The notes beneath the pieces were generated by a model. That model made no database searches. It was given only the letters and a program-made list of their open reading frames with translations, and was not told the DNA's origin. A stretch of DNA of 64,000 nt from Piromyces finnis (taxonomy: Eukaryota > Neocallimastigomycota > Neocallimastigomycetes > Neocallimastigales > Neocallimastigaceae). Below are positions 1-11,965 of this stretch, piece by piece (positions within the stretch are counted from its first letter, which is position 1; every line of letters begins with the position of its first letter). The position numbers were made by a program, and so were the translations under genes. The DNA is taken from the NCBI GenBank assembly GCA_002104945.1, contig MCFH01000015.1, positions 352,501-416,500 on the forward strand, read 5' to 3'.

Positions 1-451
1 ATTTCCTAGAAAATTAATATTTATTACAATAATTAAATATTAATAAAAAAAATTAAAAATTATGTATTCTCAATCTATGAATTATTGTTTTTTTTTTTTA
101 ATATAAAGTTTATATAATGAGATTTTTACTCACTTGATTATTATTACTAATTATTGTTACTAATTATTACTTTTTTTTTCACAGACTACTTGGTTTTAAA
201 GATGCTAATTTAAATGATTATAATAACCATGGCAACTAAAATAAAAAAAATTACTAATATAAAGAATGTTTAATAATTTATATCAGGTGAGTATGACAAG
301 CATTTTTTATATATTTTAATATCATTTGAAGTTGCTTATAAAAAAAAACTTACCATAAAAAATATAAAAAATGATAATTTTTTTTTTTGAAATTATTAAT
401 TATCGAGCCATTATTACAAATATAGTAATTTATAATTATAATTATATATTT
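1..451. other. 3' flank of the syntaxin gene, no gene seen
   Basis: A/T-rich sequence with short A and T runs. I see no splice-compatible coding exon, RNA gene or structured repeat here. It lies downstream of the minus-strand syntaxin stop codon. Confidence 0.5.
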
Positions 452-2305
452 TTAAAAAATACCTATAACTAGAATAAGGATAGTAATAATAACAGTAGTT
501 ATCCACAATTTCTATAAAGAAATAAAAATATATTATACATATATATATTAATTATATAATGATTTATTTTTTATTTTTTATTTCAACTATAAAAATATTC
601 TATGTTTATATTTAACATTTATAATTTACTTTTCTACTACTTTGACGAATTTTAATGGCTTTAGTCATTTCAGATGAACCTTGTTGAACCGCTTCATCTA
701 CTTGATCAACATTTTCTTTAATACTAACCATAATATCATTTTGAGTCATTAACATATTTTGCATATTTTCAAAAGTATATAATAATTCCTATTATAAATA
801 AAATATTTAATTTTTTTTTTTTACTATATTGATTATTTCTCTTACTATTATTATTATTATCATTGCTATTATTATTATTATTATCATTGCTATTATTATT
901 ATTATTATTTATTATTATTATTATTATTATTACTATTACTATTACTATTACTATTACTATTACTATTACTATTACTATTACTATTACTATTACTATTACT
1001 ATTACTATTACTATTACTATTACTATTACTATTACTATACTATTACTATTACTATTACTATTACTATTACTATTACTATTACTATTACTATTACTATTAC
1101 TATTACTATTACTATTACTATTACTATTACTATTACTATTACTATTACTATTACTATTACTATTACTATTACTATTACTATTACTATTACTATTACTATT
1201 ATTATTATTATTATTATTATCATCATTATCATTATTATTATTATTTAATATTATTATGTATTTATATATTATTAAAAAATTTATACTTCAACAGATTGTT
1301 CTAATCTTTTTATTTCTGTATTTGTAACATGAGATTCTTGATATTCTTCTTCTCTAGAATATTTAATATTGGATAATTCTTGTTTAAATATTGGTGATGT
1401 ATTATTATTTTCAAATGATGCTTGAACTTCGGTTTCTGAAGCATTTTTATGTACTATTTTTTTTTTGTTAAAAAAAAAAAAGTAAAGGGTAAAAGAAGAA
1501 AATAATATATCATATTCTTATATTTTCTTATATTTATTTTATCAATTTCTTTTTTTTTTTTTTTTGAAGGGGGAATAATAGAATACTTTTTTTTTTAAAA
1601 TGAAAATAATAAATTTAAATCTATTCTTTTCTTACTTAACATATATTGATATTTAAATAGTTTATAGATTTTCTTTTGATGTTCCATTTTTAAATAATTA
1701 TATGATTTCAGAAGATGCTTTAAATCATTGGCAAGTTTTCGTTCAAGTGAAATACGAATATTATTTCTTTTATCTTTAGTTTTATTTTTTGTTTCATTAC
1801 TTAGGATTAAAAGTTGAGTTCCGATATCTCTTAACCTACTTGATATATCAATTTTTAATCTATTGATATGTTTATTTATAGCCGAAAACTTTGCCGAATT
1901 AATATTCATCATTAGTTGATCCTGTAGTTGACTCAACTTTTTTATATCTTCCTTGGAATAATTTAATTCAGTTTGTAAATATTTTATCTGTTTATTTAAC
2001 ATAATAAAATAAAAAAAAACTATTTAATACCATCATTCATGAATTAATTTTATATTATTGATACTTTTACTATTTTAATTTTTTTTCTTTTGAAAAATTT
2101 TATGTATTATATCTATTTTTAATATCATTTTTACTTTATCATCAAAATCTTTATCAACAAGAACTTGTACGATTTCAGTTTTTTGTTGAGCATCATTATA
2201 ATTTTCTTCTTGATCGTGACAAGGTACATTGGTGTTGGAAGCGTGTATTTTATTGCTCTTTTTGAAAAATCGTTTATTGTAGAATTTAATAAATTTAAAT
2301 TTCAT
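452..2305 (-). CDS. Syntaxin, plasma-membrane-type Qa-SNARE (Sso1/Psy1/STX1 family)
   Basis: Five exons in transcription order: 2305-2135, 1987-1636, 1453-1287, 788-630, 511-452. Phases agree and give 302 aa, the usual syntaxin length. Residues about 50-180 form the helical Habc region. They end in a YQYML stretch followed by NASETEVQ, which resembles the fungal Sso1 'RQYxI..P.AtEeEV' segment. The Qa-SNARE motif is about 218-280 (RLEQSVEELLYTFENMQNML), with the zero-layer glutamine at about Q246. The last exon is a clean membrane anchor (KLWITTVIIITILILVIGIF) followed directly by the stop. The family bundles with SNAP-25-type and VAMP-type SNAREs to fuse secretory vesicles with the plasma membrane. 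The first exon (basic, K/R/F-rich) and its Met are the least certain part. Intron 3 (789-1286) holds a very long ATT/ACT repeat. Confidence 0.9.
841..1246. repeat. Long (ATT)n / (ATTACT)n microsatellite inside a syntaxin intron
   Basis: ATT triplets grade into an almost pure hexamer array from about 930 to 1199, then return to ATT. One phase slip is visible near 1036-1040 (ACTATACTATT). The tract lies wholly between the donor at 1286-1285 and the acceptor at 790-789 of the minus-strand syntaxin gene. The long Ile/Leu/Tyr/Thr open frames here are translations of the repeat, not proteins. Confidence 0.95.
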
Positions 2306-4991
2306 TCTTTATCTAATTTATTAATATAAAATATTTTATGTTAAAAAAAGTTATAAATAATAATTATATAATATTATATAATATTTTCTTATATTATATA
2401 TATTATATTAGTTTTTACTCAAGGCATGTCATTTAAAAAAATAATGTATTCTTTTATATAAATGTAGAAGACATGCGAAAAAAATAGATATACGCATAAT
2501 AACACTACTTTTTTTTTTTTTTTTTTTTTTTTTATTAATTTATACCTTTAATGATTTTAGTAAAAAGAGTATTATAGATATATTATTTTTTATATCATTG
2601 TATTATAATAATATATCAAAAAGGTATTTTTTATTAAATTATAATGAAATTATTTATTTTTAAAGTGAAAAAATTTTTTTGTTAAAAGTTAAAAAGAGAA
2701 TTAATTTCAAGTGTATTATTACTATATAGCAAAACTTTTATGATGAATATAGAATACTTTGTAAGAAAAAGTTAAAATATACTACTAGAAAAGAAAAGTC
2801 ACATATATATATTTCTTTTTGAGTTGAAACAATTTTATCATGGATATATTAATAATATTAATTTTTTTTAAAATCCTTGACAATGTATGACAATTATAAA
2901 TGTTGTCATTGACACCTACGATGGTTCATTTAATTATTATTAGAATCCCTTTTTACAGTCATATTCAAATTTTAACCATTTAACTTTTTTTTTTTACAAA
3001 TAACTGTTTTACCTAATCAAAACATTTAATTTTTAATTATAATATTATAATGTTACATATATTATATTAATAGTCCATTATTAAATAAAACCATTAATTA
3101 TTATTTATAAAAAGTGAAAAAAATAAGTAATAATAATTATATGCTAATGGTTTTTTTTGTACCATCGAATTTTTTCTATTTAAAATTTTAAGAATATGAT
3201 TAAAGCTTTAGAAAATTTTTTAAAAACCAGAACAAATGAATAGAAAACTTTTTGATGCTTTAATACTTTAAAAAAGGTAAAGAAGTCCTTTTTTCTTATC
3301 TTACAACTACTCACACCTCACCTTTGGGTTTTTACTTTTTTCTTTCACTTAAAATTAATTTATTTCAATATAAATTAATATATAATGGAATTGAATCTTA
3401 ATTTATTATAAATGATATTTTAATTTAAAATTTCTTTAAATCTTAATTTATAATAAAATTATTTATTTAGAGTAATCTATTGGAGATAATTTTAAAATTA
3501 TAAATTAAATGATCTTTTTCTTTTTTAATTCTTATTTTAAGCAAGATTTTTTTATGTTATAGCATGTAAAAAGTTTTAAAAAACAATTGAGATATCACAA
3601 TATTTAAACCTCTATTAAAATACTTTAACTAATTTTGATGTAATAGAATTATTTCTTTTATTTTGTAATAGGTATATTTTAATCCATATCCTCCCGAATT
3701 TGATCTTTACCTCAAAGTTTTATGATGAATTCGAAACTTCAAAAGGATAGGTTTTATTTTAGTATAGAGATACAGTACCTAAGACAATTAATATCAAGTT
3801 TTTTTATGCGTTTTTTATTATTATTCAAAAGTATCTAAGTAAACATAAAAAAAAACAAATTTTCTCTCTTATTAGTAATATTGTTGTTAGCATTTGGAAT
3901 GTAAACTTTTAGGCAATAAAAAATAAAAAAAAAAAAAAAAAGTTTATTCAAATACAGAAAAATATTTAATAATATCTTTTTTCTTATTTAATATGATTCA
4001 TAAAATGAGATTAATGGAAACAAAGGATAATAGAATTTTTTTAAATCATTAAAATGATGATAATTATCATTATTATATATTATATCTAATATTAAATTTA
4101 ATCATAAAGTAAAGAGAAAGTATAAATTTATGATTTCTTTTACTCTTTATTTGAATAGATAGCTGAGTCTGTAATTGATGTATTTCAAAAAAAATAATAA
4201 TTAATACTATAGTTATATCATAATTAGTAAGATATTTATAAGTAATTTTATTAAACTATAACCAGTAAATATTTTTACCTAGATAAAAACAATTGATTCA
4301 ATTTTAATATTTTTATAAATTTATATATTCTTGTTAGCAAATAATACAACTTTTTTTATTGGGTTTGGTAATGCTGGAATTTGGAATTAGAATTTTATTA
4401 TAAAAAGAATTTAATCCATTATAAATTAAAGGTGTAAAAATTAAATGAGATATATTTATATATTTTCATTTTATAAAGTGAATATACTTCCTCTCATATA
4501 TAAATATAAAAATAATTACATAAATATATAAAAAATAATATTTGTATATATATTTCTTTTGATTTAATGCTTCTATATATATTTTATTATATAGAACACG
4601 TATTTCTTTAACTTATTGAAAAAAAAAAAAAAAAAAAAAAATCACAAAAATTTAGTAGAACTTGAGTTTTATTAAACTAGTATACATTATACAATTTATA
4701 TATATTATTTAAGAAAAGGCTATGTTTTAACCATAATCTTTGAATCTTAATAAAAATAATTCAAGATTCAATATTACCAACAAAAATACTTTTAACTATA
4801 CTTTTAAATTATTAACTACAAAAAGTAAATAGTGAATATTACCGATATTGTTGAATAAACTTTTAAATAGTATACTAATATAAAATTATATAGCACAAGA
4901 AATTAAAAAAAAACTATCAAAATAAAAAAGGTTTATTAGGTATTTTTATATGAATAGTTATTATTCATTTTGTATTTTTCTTTTGTAACAT

Positions 4992-5089
4992 TGGTTTAAG
5001 CATAAAAATAAAAGGAGATTTGTTCTACAATGCTGCTAAAAAAAAAATGGTTTAAGCATAAAAATAAAAGGAGATTTGTTCTACAATGC

Positions 5090-5092
<3 letters not shown>
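4992..5092. repeat. 56-bp tandem duplication
   Basis: A segment beginning TGGTTTAAGCATAAAAATAA starts at 4992 and again at 5048. The two copies agree over about 44 bp, then diverge by one base (GCTGCT versus GCTGTT) and run into poly-A of different lengths. It looks like a recent local duplication. The Lys-rich open frame over the second copy is a poly-A artefact. Confidence 0.9.
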
Positions 5093-5125
<33 letters not shown>

Positions 5126-5492
5126 TATTTTTTATATTTTATTTTTTCTAAACAAAAAAGAAAACATTAATTTTAAATTGAAATTGTATGAAAATAAATT
5201 ATTTTTATACTCAGTAAGAAATACAATAATATTTGAAAAATTAAACATTCTATTAATATAATTAGGATTTATTAAAGTATTTTTTTTTTTTTTTTTATTC
5301 TTTTTTATTTTTTTTTATTTTAATTATTAAAATATCTTTAGTAATTGTTTAATTAGTACTTTTTCGTTTATTTATTACATTTAAAAAAAAATTTTATCTA
5401 GATTATTTTTATTATTATTATGGTAGTTGTTAATAATACAGTATATAAAAATGATTTTATCATTTTATTTATTTAAAAATTATTATATCATT

Positions 5493-5512
5493 TCTCTCTC
5501 TCTCTCTCTCTC
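5493..5512. repeat. (TC)n dinucleotide repeat
   Basis: About ten uninterrupted TC units followed by a T run, just downstream of the BolA3 stop codon (the gene is on the minus strand). Confidence 0.9.
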
Positions 5513-5572
5513 TTTTTTTTCTTTTAAAAAAATGGTATATTGTAAACAGTTAATATGAAATTATTCAATAAT

Positions 5573-5803
5573 TTAGTTTTTCTTATTATTTCTTCCTCTC
5601 TTTTTGGTATGAACTGGATGTGTAACAATATGAATACCATGCCATGTTTTCATTTCTTCTTCTAAAATATCCATGACTATTCTATGTTGTTTTACCATTC
5701 TTAAACCGTCGAATTTAGTAGATGTTACATCAACCATATATAAACTTCCACATCCATCTATATTTATATTAATAGGAAATATGTATATGTGTGCGAAATG
5801 AAA

Positions 5804-5841
<38 letters not shown>

Positions 5842-6424
5842 ATTTAGTATTTATCGAAAAAAAATAAAAATAAAAATAAATTTCAAATTTAAATTATATT
5901 ACAAATAATAACAAGAATTTATGTTTTGAAAACAAATTTTGTATTAGCTTTTACTTTTATATATATATTAAATAATATTTACCTGATATATCTTTAACCT
6001 TAATTTCGGCAGTTGGTTCAAAGTTGTTGACTAATTTTTTTAATAATAATTTTTCCATTGGAGTTAAAGCACCTTCATGACGAATATCAAAAGGTGTTTC
6101 TGAATTATTGAATTTTTTTGTAGAGGTAGTTTCTTTATTATTAGTACTATCTTTATTATCTGATTCAATTCCGGTAGTACAAGCATTTTGAATATTACAA
6201 GAATCTTGATTAGTACTATAGTAATTGTATTGGATTTTAAATGGGAAATTAGTTTGTTGCTTAGTATATAAACTGGTTGAAAGGCGACTTGTAGTTGTGA
6301 GTGTGCTTTTTGGGATTGTGACTTTTTTTAAACATTGTATTGAGTTATAGGAAGAGTGTGTTAAAATAAAAGGAAGTGCCTTTAATGTCTTTTCTTTACA
6401 AGGAATACTTAATATTGAATTCAT
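5573..6424 (-). CDS. BolA-like protein, BolA3/Bol3 type, with organelle presequence
   Basis: Two exons, 6424-5983 and 5757-5573, joined in phase 1 across an intron that carries a (TA)n tract; 208 aa. The C-terminal ~80 residues are a BolA domain: DGCGSLYMVDV..., then F-D-G-L-R-M-V-K-Q-H-R-I-V-M-D-I-L-E-E-E, then HGIHIVT. The GCGSLY block with the V-x-QHR-x-V helix and a single H-G motif is the BolA3 pattern. BolA3 works with Nfu1-type proteins late in [4Fe-4S] delivery in mitochondria. The first ~70 residues are rich in Ser/Thr/Lys and nearly free of acidic residues, ending near YNYYSTNQ, like a matrix-targeting presequence. Residues about 75-115 are a low-complexity spacer. If the host is a gut fungus the target would be the hydrogenosome (inference). 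Confidence 0.9.
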
Positions 6425-7724
6425 TTTTAACTATTCTCAATAATAAAAAAAAATATTTCAATTAACAAAAAAAAAAAAAAAAAAAAAACTACTTAATAAA
6501 ATGTATAAATAATGTATACATTATATACAATGTATTACATTATTAAATTAAAATTATAAAAAAAACACACATATTCATTTCGAAAAAAAGAGTACACGAT
6601 ACTTTTTTTTTTTTTTTTTTTACTTTCTTTATATTTATTTTTTAGTTATTCTTATATATATGGGGAAATGATAAAGTTTTCTATATTAATTTTATACAAA
6701 TTAACAAAAAAAAAAAAAAAAAAAAATAAAACAAAATAAAATGTTTATCCTTTTCTTTATTAAATTCATCGTTGGGTTATATGTATGATATTGTAATTTA
6801 ATAAATTGTCTATTTTTATGATATTATTCTATGCTATTCCGAGTGTCGTAGGTAATAAACTGAGTAGTCTATTACTCTTTTTTTTTATTATCCACGATTT
6901 TTTTTTTTTTGCATAAAATGATATTATATATAATTAAAAATAGTTATGCTATATTATTTCTATTATTAATGGTAAAATGATTATTTATCTAGTTGATAGT
7001 TTATTCATTTTAAAAATTATTAATATAGCAATATTATTAATCAATCCCACTTTTTGCTATAAATATTATTGTGGTAAAAATTAATATGACGGTTATATTT
7101 TATATTATTTTAATCCTTGTATAATAGTTTATTGAAAATTATAAAAAGTATAACTAATTAATAAATAAATGATGTTTTTTTTTTTTTTAAATAAAAATTG
7201 TTTGATAATTATTATTCTTAATTATTTATTGATAATACTAATTAAATATATATTTTATTTATTATTCCCTAGTTTAACATTTTCTTTTAATAAATTCCCT
7301 TTCCTTATATATATTGGTGTTATTTTATATTATATTGTATTATTGTGATAATAGGTATTATTGAATTATATTCCAATAGAATAATTCAAGTTTCTTTTTC
7401 ATATAAATTAAATAATTTTAAAAAAAATAAAAAAATTAAATATAATTTAAAAGAGGAATGTATCTTTCTATGAGTTATAACGTGTTGATTTACACTCTAA
7501 AAATTACTTTTATATATTATTATTATTGTACTAAAATGGCTTTTTTTTTTATACCAGATAGAAATTAAATATATAAAGATTTTATATAGATTGGATTCAT
7601 TCCCCTTTTTGATAATTGGTATTTTTTTAATTAATTAATTTAATTCTATTTCACATATTAATGTTATTATATATATTGATTTTCTTGGTAATATTTATTA
7701 TGAATTAATAAAATTTAAAATTTT
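6425..7724. other. Intergenic, 1.3 kb, nothing recognised
   Basis: A/T-rich with several poly-A and poly-T runs (for example 6462-6488, 6604-6620, 6705-6726). No coding exon or RNA gene was recognised. It separates the BolA3 start from the LysM gene's 3' end. Confidence 0.55.
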
Positions 7725-8177
7725 TTATTTTAAGTGATAAGTAACATCAATAACATCTCCATCAAGACAAAAGTATAAATATGGTTCTGTAATTAATTTT
7801 TTACAATTAATTCTTGGATTTAAACGTTGAAATTCAATTTCGGTTATTTTTTCTTTTTTCATAAAATCTTTACAAGTAGTACCAGCAAGAACTAATTTCC
7901 ATTTATTACATTTGACATAAGAACCACCAATACAAACTTTATCTGATGCTGCTAAATCTTCACATGGAAAACTATTCATACGTTTAAAATCAATTAATTC
8001 AATACTGAATTTATTGGCGATAGATTCACAAGTATCGCCTTTATAAACGTTATAACCAACTTTACATTTAGTTGGATAATCTAAATTTTTTGCTTTATAC
8101 CAAGAAACATATTCATAACTTGGTATTATAGATAAAAACAATATAATTGAATAAATGATAATTGATAACTTGCTCAT
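7725..8177 (-). CDS. Small secreted protein with two LysM-like repeats
   Basis: Single exon, 150 aa. Residues 1-22 form a signal peptide (MSKLSIIIYSIILFLSIIPS). The mature part is two Cys-framed LysM-like units. Unit 1 has C38, C50, C72, C82 with a G-Y-x-V-Y-K-G-D-T-C-E-S-I-A core and an M-N-S-F-P turn. Unit 2 has C90, C102, C125, C137 with an A-G-T-T-C-K-D-F core and an L-N-P-R-I-N-C turn. Cys spacing is nearly identical in the two units (x11/x21/x9 and x11/x22/x11), so an internal duplication and disulfide framing are likely. LysM domains bind chitin or peptidoglycan N-acetylglucosamine chains. With no enzyme domain it is probably a secreted or wall-bound glycan-binding protein. Unit 2 is more divergent and its binding is unproven. 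Confidence 0.8.
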   Translation of the reverse strand: MSKLSIIIYSIILFLSIIPSYEYVSWYKAKNLDYPTKCKVGYNVYKGDTCESIANKFSIELIDFKRMNSFPCEDLAASDKVCIGGSYVKCNKWKLVLAGTTCKDFMKKEKITEIEFQRLNPRINCKKLITEPYLYFCLDGDVIDVTYHLK

Positions 8178-9090
8178 GTTAATAATAGTTTTTATATTGT
8201 TTAATTAGGAAGTAAAAAAAAAGTTTTGATTTTGTTGTATTTATTTAAAAGGCTAAAAGAGTAAATATTTGTTTTATTTTGCTTTTATTATTGCTTTTAT
8301 TTTGATTTATTTTTTATATTTTTTTTTTCTTTTTCTAACTTTTATTTTTTTTTATTTGTTGTTAATATTACTTTATTTTTACTTTTACTTTTTTCTATCT
8401 TTTTTTTTTTTTAACTTAAGATTAAATGTTTAGGTTATCCTTTTTTCTTTTTTATTTATTTTGTTTTAAAAAATTTAAAACATATATTTTCCTTTATATA
8501 TATATTTTTTTTATTATTTAACTTTAATTATTATAATTTTTTTTTTTGTTTATTCCAATATTATTTAATTTAATATATTGTATTATATTTATTATAATAT
8601 ACTTAATAATATATTTAATATATCTATATTAATAAATGGAAGAATTGAAAAATCTACCACCTATAATAGTGGAGGAGTAGATTAAAATTTATTTACTCAA
8701 TAATTTATTTATCTATTTATATTATTTAATATTTTATAATAGTTTATTTAAACAATTAATATATATACATTCATATTTATTGAACCTAACCCTTTATTAT
8801 AAACCTTGGCGAGTATTAGTAATTAATGAAATTTGAATTTAATTTTTTTTTAATATTAAAAATGAAACTTGTCGAAAAAAGCATCGAGAAAAAAAAAAAG
8901 GTTTGAAGTTGCTGTTTTATAACAGTCTTTTAGTTTTTGCATTTCTTTTAAATTTTCACAAAAAATAGATTTTGTAGGAATATCTATTTTAAATAAAGAA
9001 ATATTAAAATATTCTTATTTATTTGATAATATAAAGAAAAATATTATTTACTACTATTTGATAAATTTACTGTATATTTATTCTACAAGT

Positions 9091-9241
9091 ATTAATTGTA
9101 AAAAAAAAAAAGTTTAATATTAATAGTTAATTTATAATAAAATATAAAACGAATAAATTTGTAATTGTATTTTGGGAAGAAACATAATGACTAAATAATT
9201 ATATAGTAAATATATAGAATCATCTAAAAAAACTGTTATAT
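9091..9241. repeat. ~150-bp direct repeat, copy 1
   Basis: Begins ATTAATTGTA plus an A run and ends CTGTTATA. The same sequence recurs at 9361-9508. Apart from the A-run length and one substitution (AAACGAAT here, ACCGAAT in copy 2) the copies look identical, so the duplication is young. Confidence 0.92.
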
Positions 9242-9360
9242 AAGTATATATATGTATTTATATATTTTTATATATTTTAGTAAAATACCATGATCAATTC
9301 ATTTTATCAAGTTAATAAAATTATGAAAAATAAAATAGTAAAAGATGAAATTATGTAATT

Positions 9361-9508
9361 ATTAATTGTAAAAAAAAAGTTTAATATTAATAGTTAATTT
9401 ATAATAAAATATAAACCGAATAAATTTGTAATTGTATTTTGGGAAGAAACATAATGACTAAATAATTATATAGTAAATATATAGAATCATCTAAAAAAAC
9501 TGTTATAT
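9361..9508. repeat. ~150-bp direct repeat, copy 2
   Basis: Second copy of 9091-9241, starting about 270 bp after the first. Neither copy is coding, and I see no terminal inverted repeats or target-site duplication to mark it as a transposon. Confidence 0.92.
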
Positions 9509-11685
9509 TATTTTTTATTAATTAATGGAATGATATTTTTTATATCAAAATATCATTAATGATTATAACAACAAAACATAATCATTGATATTTTAATTAC
9601 AAATATATTTATTTAAAGATTATGATTATATATGTAATGCATATTATCAAAAATTAACCTTTGAAGATAACAAACTAATATTTAAATCCTAAAAGTTGAA
9701 AGTAAATATATATAATTAACTTTGAAAATACAACACATTGTTAAATTACAATAAATAAACGAGTTAATAAACAAATAAAAATAGAATGAGTGAATGAATA
9801 AATAAATAAATATCCAACTAAATAAATATGATAGTATTAATATTAATGATGTATCTATATAATATATAAATCTTTATAAATGTTTGTATGAATTAATGAA
9901 TGAAATAGTATATATATTCATGTATCTATCTGAATTCTATGTAATACAACTTGGTACCACCTAGCTAATAATTATTTTCTGTCAAATACTTTTATGTTTA
10001 TTCAACAGGTTTTCAACAATATATATAACCTCTAAGAAATACCATAATGATTTAGAAAAACTCCTGAATATTCAAAAGCAAAAAGCTCTATTCTAAATTA
10101 AAAAATTATTGTGAATAAATAAATATGTTGAGGTAAAAACTATAAAAATGAGTTATATAAATAATAGTGTGAGAATAGGCGTGAAAGTCATCATCAAATA
10201 TGAAAATAAAATAAAAAGAAAAACATTAATAGTAATTTATATTATGAATAAATTACCATTAATGTTTTTTTATATATTCAATAAAAAGTGTGTGATATAT
10301 ATAAAATTATAAGGATATAATGATAATATTTTTCATTAATTTCAATAAATATTTATGCATACTAATTAATTATTAATCCTTATTAATACTATATATTATT
10401 AAAGTAGGCTAATCTTTTTCTATTTTCGATGTAAAAAAACCATCAACTTTTCATATTGAATAAAAAACTAAAGGAATAATGACTTTTTTTTTTAATTGTA
10501 TTCAGTACCAAGAAAAAATACCAAACCTGGTTAAAGTTTACCCACAAACTTTCATCCTTCATACTTGTATATAATATATTATGATTATATTATGATTATA
10601 TATATTAATTTAAAATTTAAAAATTCTTTTATTATACAAAAAATTTTTTGATAATAATATAATATATTATTAAATTGTTTATATTATATATTGGAGTATA
10701 TTTTGATATATGATGAATCATTTTCTATAATCCAAAAAATAACATTTAAATATGGAAAGTTTGAAATTATATATTTTAATATATATTAATATATATAATT
10801 AAAACATAAAAAAATATTAAATTATTATTATTAATAAATAATAAGACAGAAAATTGTTTAAAATTTTTTTTTTATTATTATTATAATAATAATAGTTATT
10901 ATAAATTATCCTTATTTACAATTTCAATGGTATAAACATTGTAAAGAAGAAGAAGAGGAAGAAAAATAACCTCAATTATTTAGTATTGAATTTATGAAAT
11001 AGAAAATTATGTGAATAACTTAATAATAATAATAAAATTAAGAATATATAATAGATTTTTTTTTTAAAAAACCAATTATATAAAATTGAAATATTCCTTT
11101 CATAGTATCAACAGTAAAATTGACATTTCAATTTTGAAATTTTAATTTCTAAAAATTTAACGTTTTCAAAAAAAAAAAAAATAGAATAAGTTTATAATTA
11201 TAATAGTATTCTTAACCAATATTTTTGAATATAATACTTTTAATACACAATTACTGTAATAGACAGTAACCAAAAAAAAAAAGTTTTTTTGTTTAATATT
11301 TTTTGAAATTTATAATTTTAAAAAATTAAAATTTTAAAGAAATTAGATAAAATGATTAAATGGTGTCAAAAATATTAAATTTTACTATTTTAAATAGATT
11401 AACTTAATATAATATAAATAGTAATGCTTTTAATATACCAGTAATCACAAAAAGTAAAATAAAATTGAAGAAAATTAGAAATTTATTTATAAATTTTAAA
11501 TTTAATATAAATCATTTCAAATCTTTGTTTAGGAAAAAAAAAAAAAAAAAAATTTATAAATTTTGATTTTAAATTAAAATTGGAATAATTATAAATATAT
11601 AAATATATATATATATAAAATTATATATTTAACAAATACCAAACTATTTTATCAATAACAAAACAAGTTATTACAATAGAGATTT

Positions 11686-11965
11686 TCAAACCAACAATTG
11701 TAATTTATAATAAGCAAATTCAGAAATTCCTTCTTTTCCAAATTTTGAAATTAAACATTCATTTCTCTTTTTTTCTACATCAATTATTACACCAATCCTA
11801 ATCATAAAAATATTATAACATATTTATATAATATACACTAATTTTAATTATTCATTTCACATTCCAAAACATAATTATAAAATATTAATATATATACAAA
11901 ATTACTTATTGTTTGATATTATAGTAACAACAATTGTAATCTTATTAATTAAAACAAATTTATTG
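11686..11965 (-). pseudogene. Possible orphan exon pair, partial or decayed gene
   Basis: Two minus-strand open segments, 11965-11906 and 11797-11686, join at a good donor (GTAATT) and acceptor (GATTAG) in matching phase. They encode about 57 residues ending ...IGVIIDVEKKRNECLISKFG, then KEGISEFAYYKLQLLV and a stop. The composition and the Gly-x-Ile...Phe-Gly pattern look like real protein, perhaps a small beta-barrel (KOW-like) end. I found no Met or phase-compatible upstream exon before the divergent gene at 12346. It may be a truncated gene, a gene with a missed first exon, or chance. Confidence 0.25.

Larger units (their letters stand above)
2306..5572. other. Intergenic, 3.3 kb, mostly featureless
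   Basis: A/T-rich with poly-A and poly-T runs. It contains a small hairpin (2887-2893 with 2903-2909), a GC-richer patch at 3670-3780, a 56-bp tandem duplication (4992-5092) and a TC repeat (5493-5512). No gene is supported. Confidence 0.6.

Noticed and set aside
829-1327. Long open frames of Ile/Tyr/Thr/Leu on both strands
   Set aside because: They are translations of the ATT/ATTACT array inside a syntaxin intron.
5076-5261. Small Lys-rich open frame
   Set aside because: Its Lys run is the poly-A end of the 56-bp duplication and the rest is A/T-rich filler. No homology-like features.
8781-8795. Telomere-like CCTAACCC
   Set aside because: A single occurrence with no tandem array.
9091-9508. 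CRISPR-like repeats
   Set aside because: Only two long copies in a eukaryotic context, with no regular spacer array.
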